Assembly (NCBI GenBank): GCA_003445125.1
Contig: DLVP01000040.1
Span: 1-5,573 of the forward strand
Length of the DNA stretch: 5,573 nt
Reading direction: 5' to 3'
Origin: Oscillospiraceae bacterium
GTDB taxonomy: Bacteria; Bacillota; Clostridia; Oscillospirales; Ruminococcaceae
Shown one piece after another: positions 4,689-5,573 of this stretch. The notes below the pieces were generated by a model that worked only from the letters and a program-made list of their open reading frames with translations, was not told where the DNA came from and searched no databases. The position numbers were made by a program, and so were the translations under genes. Position 1 is the stretch's first letter. Every line of letters starts with the position of its first letter.

Positions 4689-5573
4689 ATGGCAGAAACT
4701 ACGACAAACAAAAGAAAACGTCCTGCGGCGGCAATCGTTGGGGCACTGATTGTGCTGTTCACCTGTATCGGTATTTTTTCCACCGTGTCCGCGGGAGTGC
4801 GGCTGGTGAAAAAGCTGACGGACGACAGCCATCGCTATGTGGAATTTGAACGAATGATCTACCCGGTGGTTATGTTCGACCCTGTGCCGTTTGCAAGCAT
4901 CGATGCTGCCGATCCGTCCATGCTGCTGCAATCGTCCATGTGGGCGGTGCTGCTCAATCAGGACACCTCGGCGTATCAGACGGATGATATCGGCTTTTTG
5001 CTGATTCCGTCCACCGATCTGGATGTCTGGTGCAAAAAATTGTTCGGAGATACGGTGACGCTGGAACATACCACGATTGAAGGCGATTCCACTACCTTCT
5101 ATTACAGTGAAGACAACAAAATGTACCATGTGCCTGCACAGACCAGCGTGGTACACTATACGCCGCGGGTGAAAGGCATTTCCAAAAACGGCACGACCTG
5201 CACGCTGACGGTGGATTATATTTCGCCGATGAGCATTGCGTCGAATATCTTCACAGAAAACGACGAACCGATTGCCGATAAGACCATGTATTATGTGCTT
5301 TCGCAGACGGACAACGGCTACATCATCACTTCGGTGCGCTATACGGCGGACGAACCGGTGTACGAGGAATCTTCTCAGGACACTTCTTCGGAGGAAATCC
5401 CACCGGAGGCGCCTTCTTCGGAAGAAACCTCTTCGGAAGAAACTTCTTCGGAGGAAGCTTCACAGGAAAGCTCTGACACTTCCGGTACGGAAGAATCCGG
5501 AGAGACTTCTTCGGAAAACACCTCGTCCGGAGAGGCTTCGGAGGTGCCGGCTGAGGCGCCCGCCAATATAACT
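4689..5573 (+). CDS. Membrane-anchored or secreted protein with Ser/Glu-rich repeat tail (3' end outside window)
   Basis: An open frame of 295 codons runs to the window edge without a stop. I do not recognise the family. Residues 1-12 are polar and basic (KRKR at 8-11), and 13-36 are a strongly hydrophobic helix that could be a membrane anchor; VSA followed by Gly at 33-36 could instead be a signal peptidase I site, so the product may be released. Residues 37-225 look like a compact extracytoplasmic domain with mixed beta-type sequence (for example FLLIPSTDLDVWCKKLFG at 103-120 and MYYVLSQTDNGYIITSVRY at 200-218). From about 226 the sequence is Ser/Thr/Glu-rich (SSEET pentads at 243-257) and then turns to Gly, Pro and Ala. 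The start is ATG 4689, with AGAAGGAG 7 bases upstream. An in-frame ATG at 4650 also has AAGGAG before it, but only 3 bases away and at the predicted transcript start, so it is less likely. The gene is divergent from the sortase gene; a link is inferred from layout only. Confidence 0.85.
   Translation, partial: MAETTTNKRKRPAAAIVGALIVLFTCIGIFSTVSAGVRLVKKLTDDSHRYVEFERMIYPVVMFDPVPFASIDAADPSMLLQSSMWAVLLNQDTSAYQTDDIGFLLIPSTDLDVWCKKLFGDTVTLEHTTIEGDSTTFYYSEDNKMYHVPAQTSVVHYTPRVKGISKNGTTCTLTVDYISPMSIASNIFTENDEPIADKTMYYVLSQTDNGYIITSVRYTADEPVYEESSQDTSSEEIPPEAPSSEETSSEETSSEEASQESSDTSGTEESGETSSENTSSGEASEVPAEAPANIT
5382..5546 (+). repeat. Ser/Glu-rich repeat tract in the membrane/secreted protein
   Basis: Residues 232-284 of the protein are mostly Ser, Thr and Glu. 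The clearest tandem part is 5415-5459, three consecutive 15-base units encoding SSEET, SSEET and SSEEA, with looser copies on both sides (DTSSEE, GETSSENTSS). The pentad length matches the repeat in the divergent sortase, but the charge is strongly acidic here, whereas the sortase repeat pairs Lys with Glu/Asp. Likely an unstructured wall-spanning or spacer segment. Confidence 0.85.

Noticed and set aside
4653..5156. 167-codon minus-strand frame opposite the membrane/secreted protein
   Set aside because: It has a His/Arg-rich, shadow-like composition, no ribosome binding site that I can see, and runs across the divergent gene and its leader.
5375..5566. Minus-strand Ser/Glu-rich frame opposite the repeat tail at the right end
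   Set aside because: The repeat units contain near-palindromic codon strings (TTCTTC and GAAGAA around a G), so both strands read SSEE-like. The + strand frame has the start signals and the exported N-terminus.

Overview
The window looks like chromosomal DNA of a GC-rich member of the Bacillota, most plausibly class Clostridia (an Oscillospirales/Ruminococcaceae-like gut anaerobe). This placement is inference from protein flavour, strong AGGAGG-type ribosome binding sites, a TTG start, a class B sortase and Ser/Glu-rich surface linkers; no 16S or other taxonomic marker is present.

Layout. Positions 1-3083 hold three closely packed genes on the + strand: the C-terminal half of the RNA-binding transcription accessory protein Tex (open at the left edge), a DusB-type tRNA-dihydrouridine synthase starting 5 bases after the tex stop, and a phosphotransferase of the aminoglycoside/choline-kinase fold starting at TTG behind a perfect AGGAGG. 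They are probably one transcript. Tex and Dus are RNA-related housekeeping proteins; the role of the kinase is unknown.

Positions 3084-3477 are a 394-base non-coding convergence zone with four strong hairpins. One is a textbook intrinsic terminator for the minus strand (13-bp stem plus U7). Two share an identical 26-base palindromic sequence and look like copies of a dispersed palindromic repeat. The fourth is a 13-bp stem with a nested inner hairpin.

Positions 3478-4518 (minus strand) encode an unusual class B sortase: a lipoprotein signal peptide replaces the usual membrane anchor, followed by about ten tandem SSKET-type pentapeptides and then a complete catalytic domain with the His/Cys/Arg triad. 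A 170-base divergent promoter region (4519-4688) separates it from a + strand gene (4689 to the right edge, no stop reached). That gene encodes a membrane-anchored or secreted protein of unrecognised family with a Ser/Glu-rich repeat tail. Both divergent genes have good sigma-A-type promoters with 17-base spacers, and short inverted repeats lie at the sortase promoter.

The part most worth attention is the divergent pair: a lipid-anchored sortase on a repeat stalk facing a membrane or secreted protein with a similar Ser-rich repeat region. Shared function is inference from layout and composition only.
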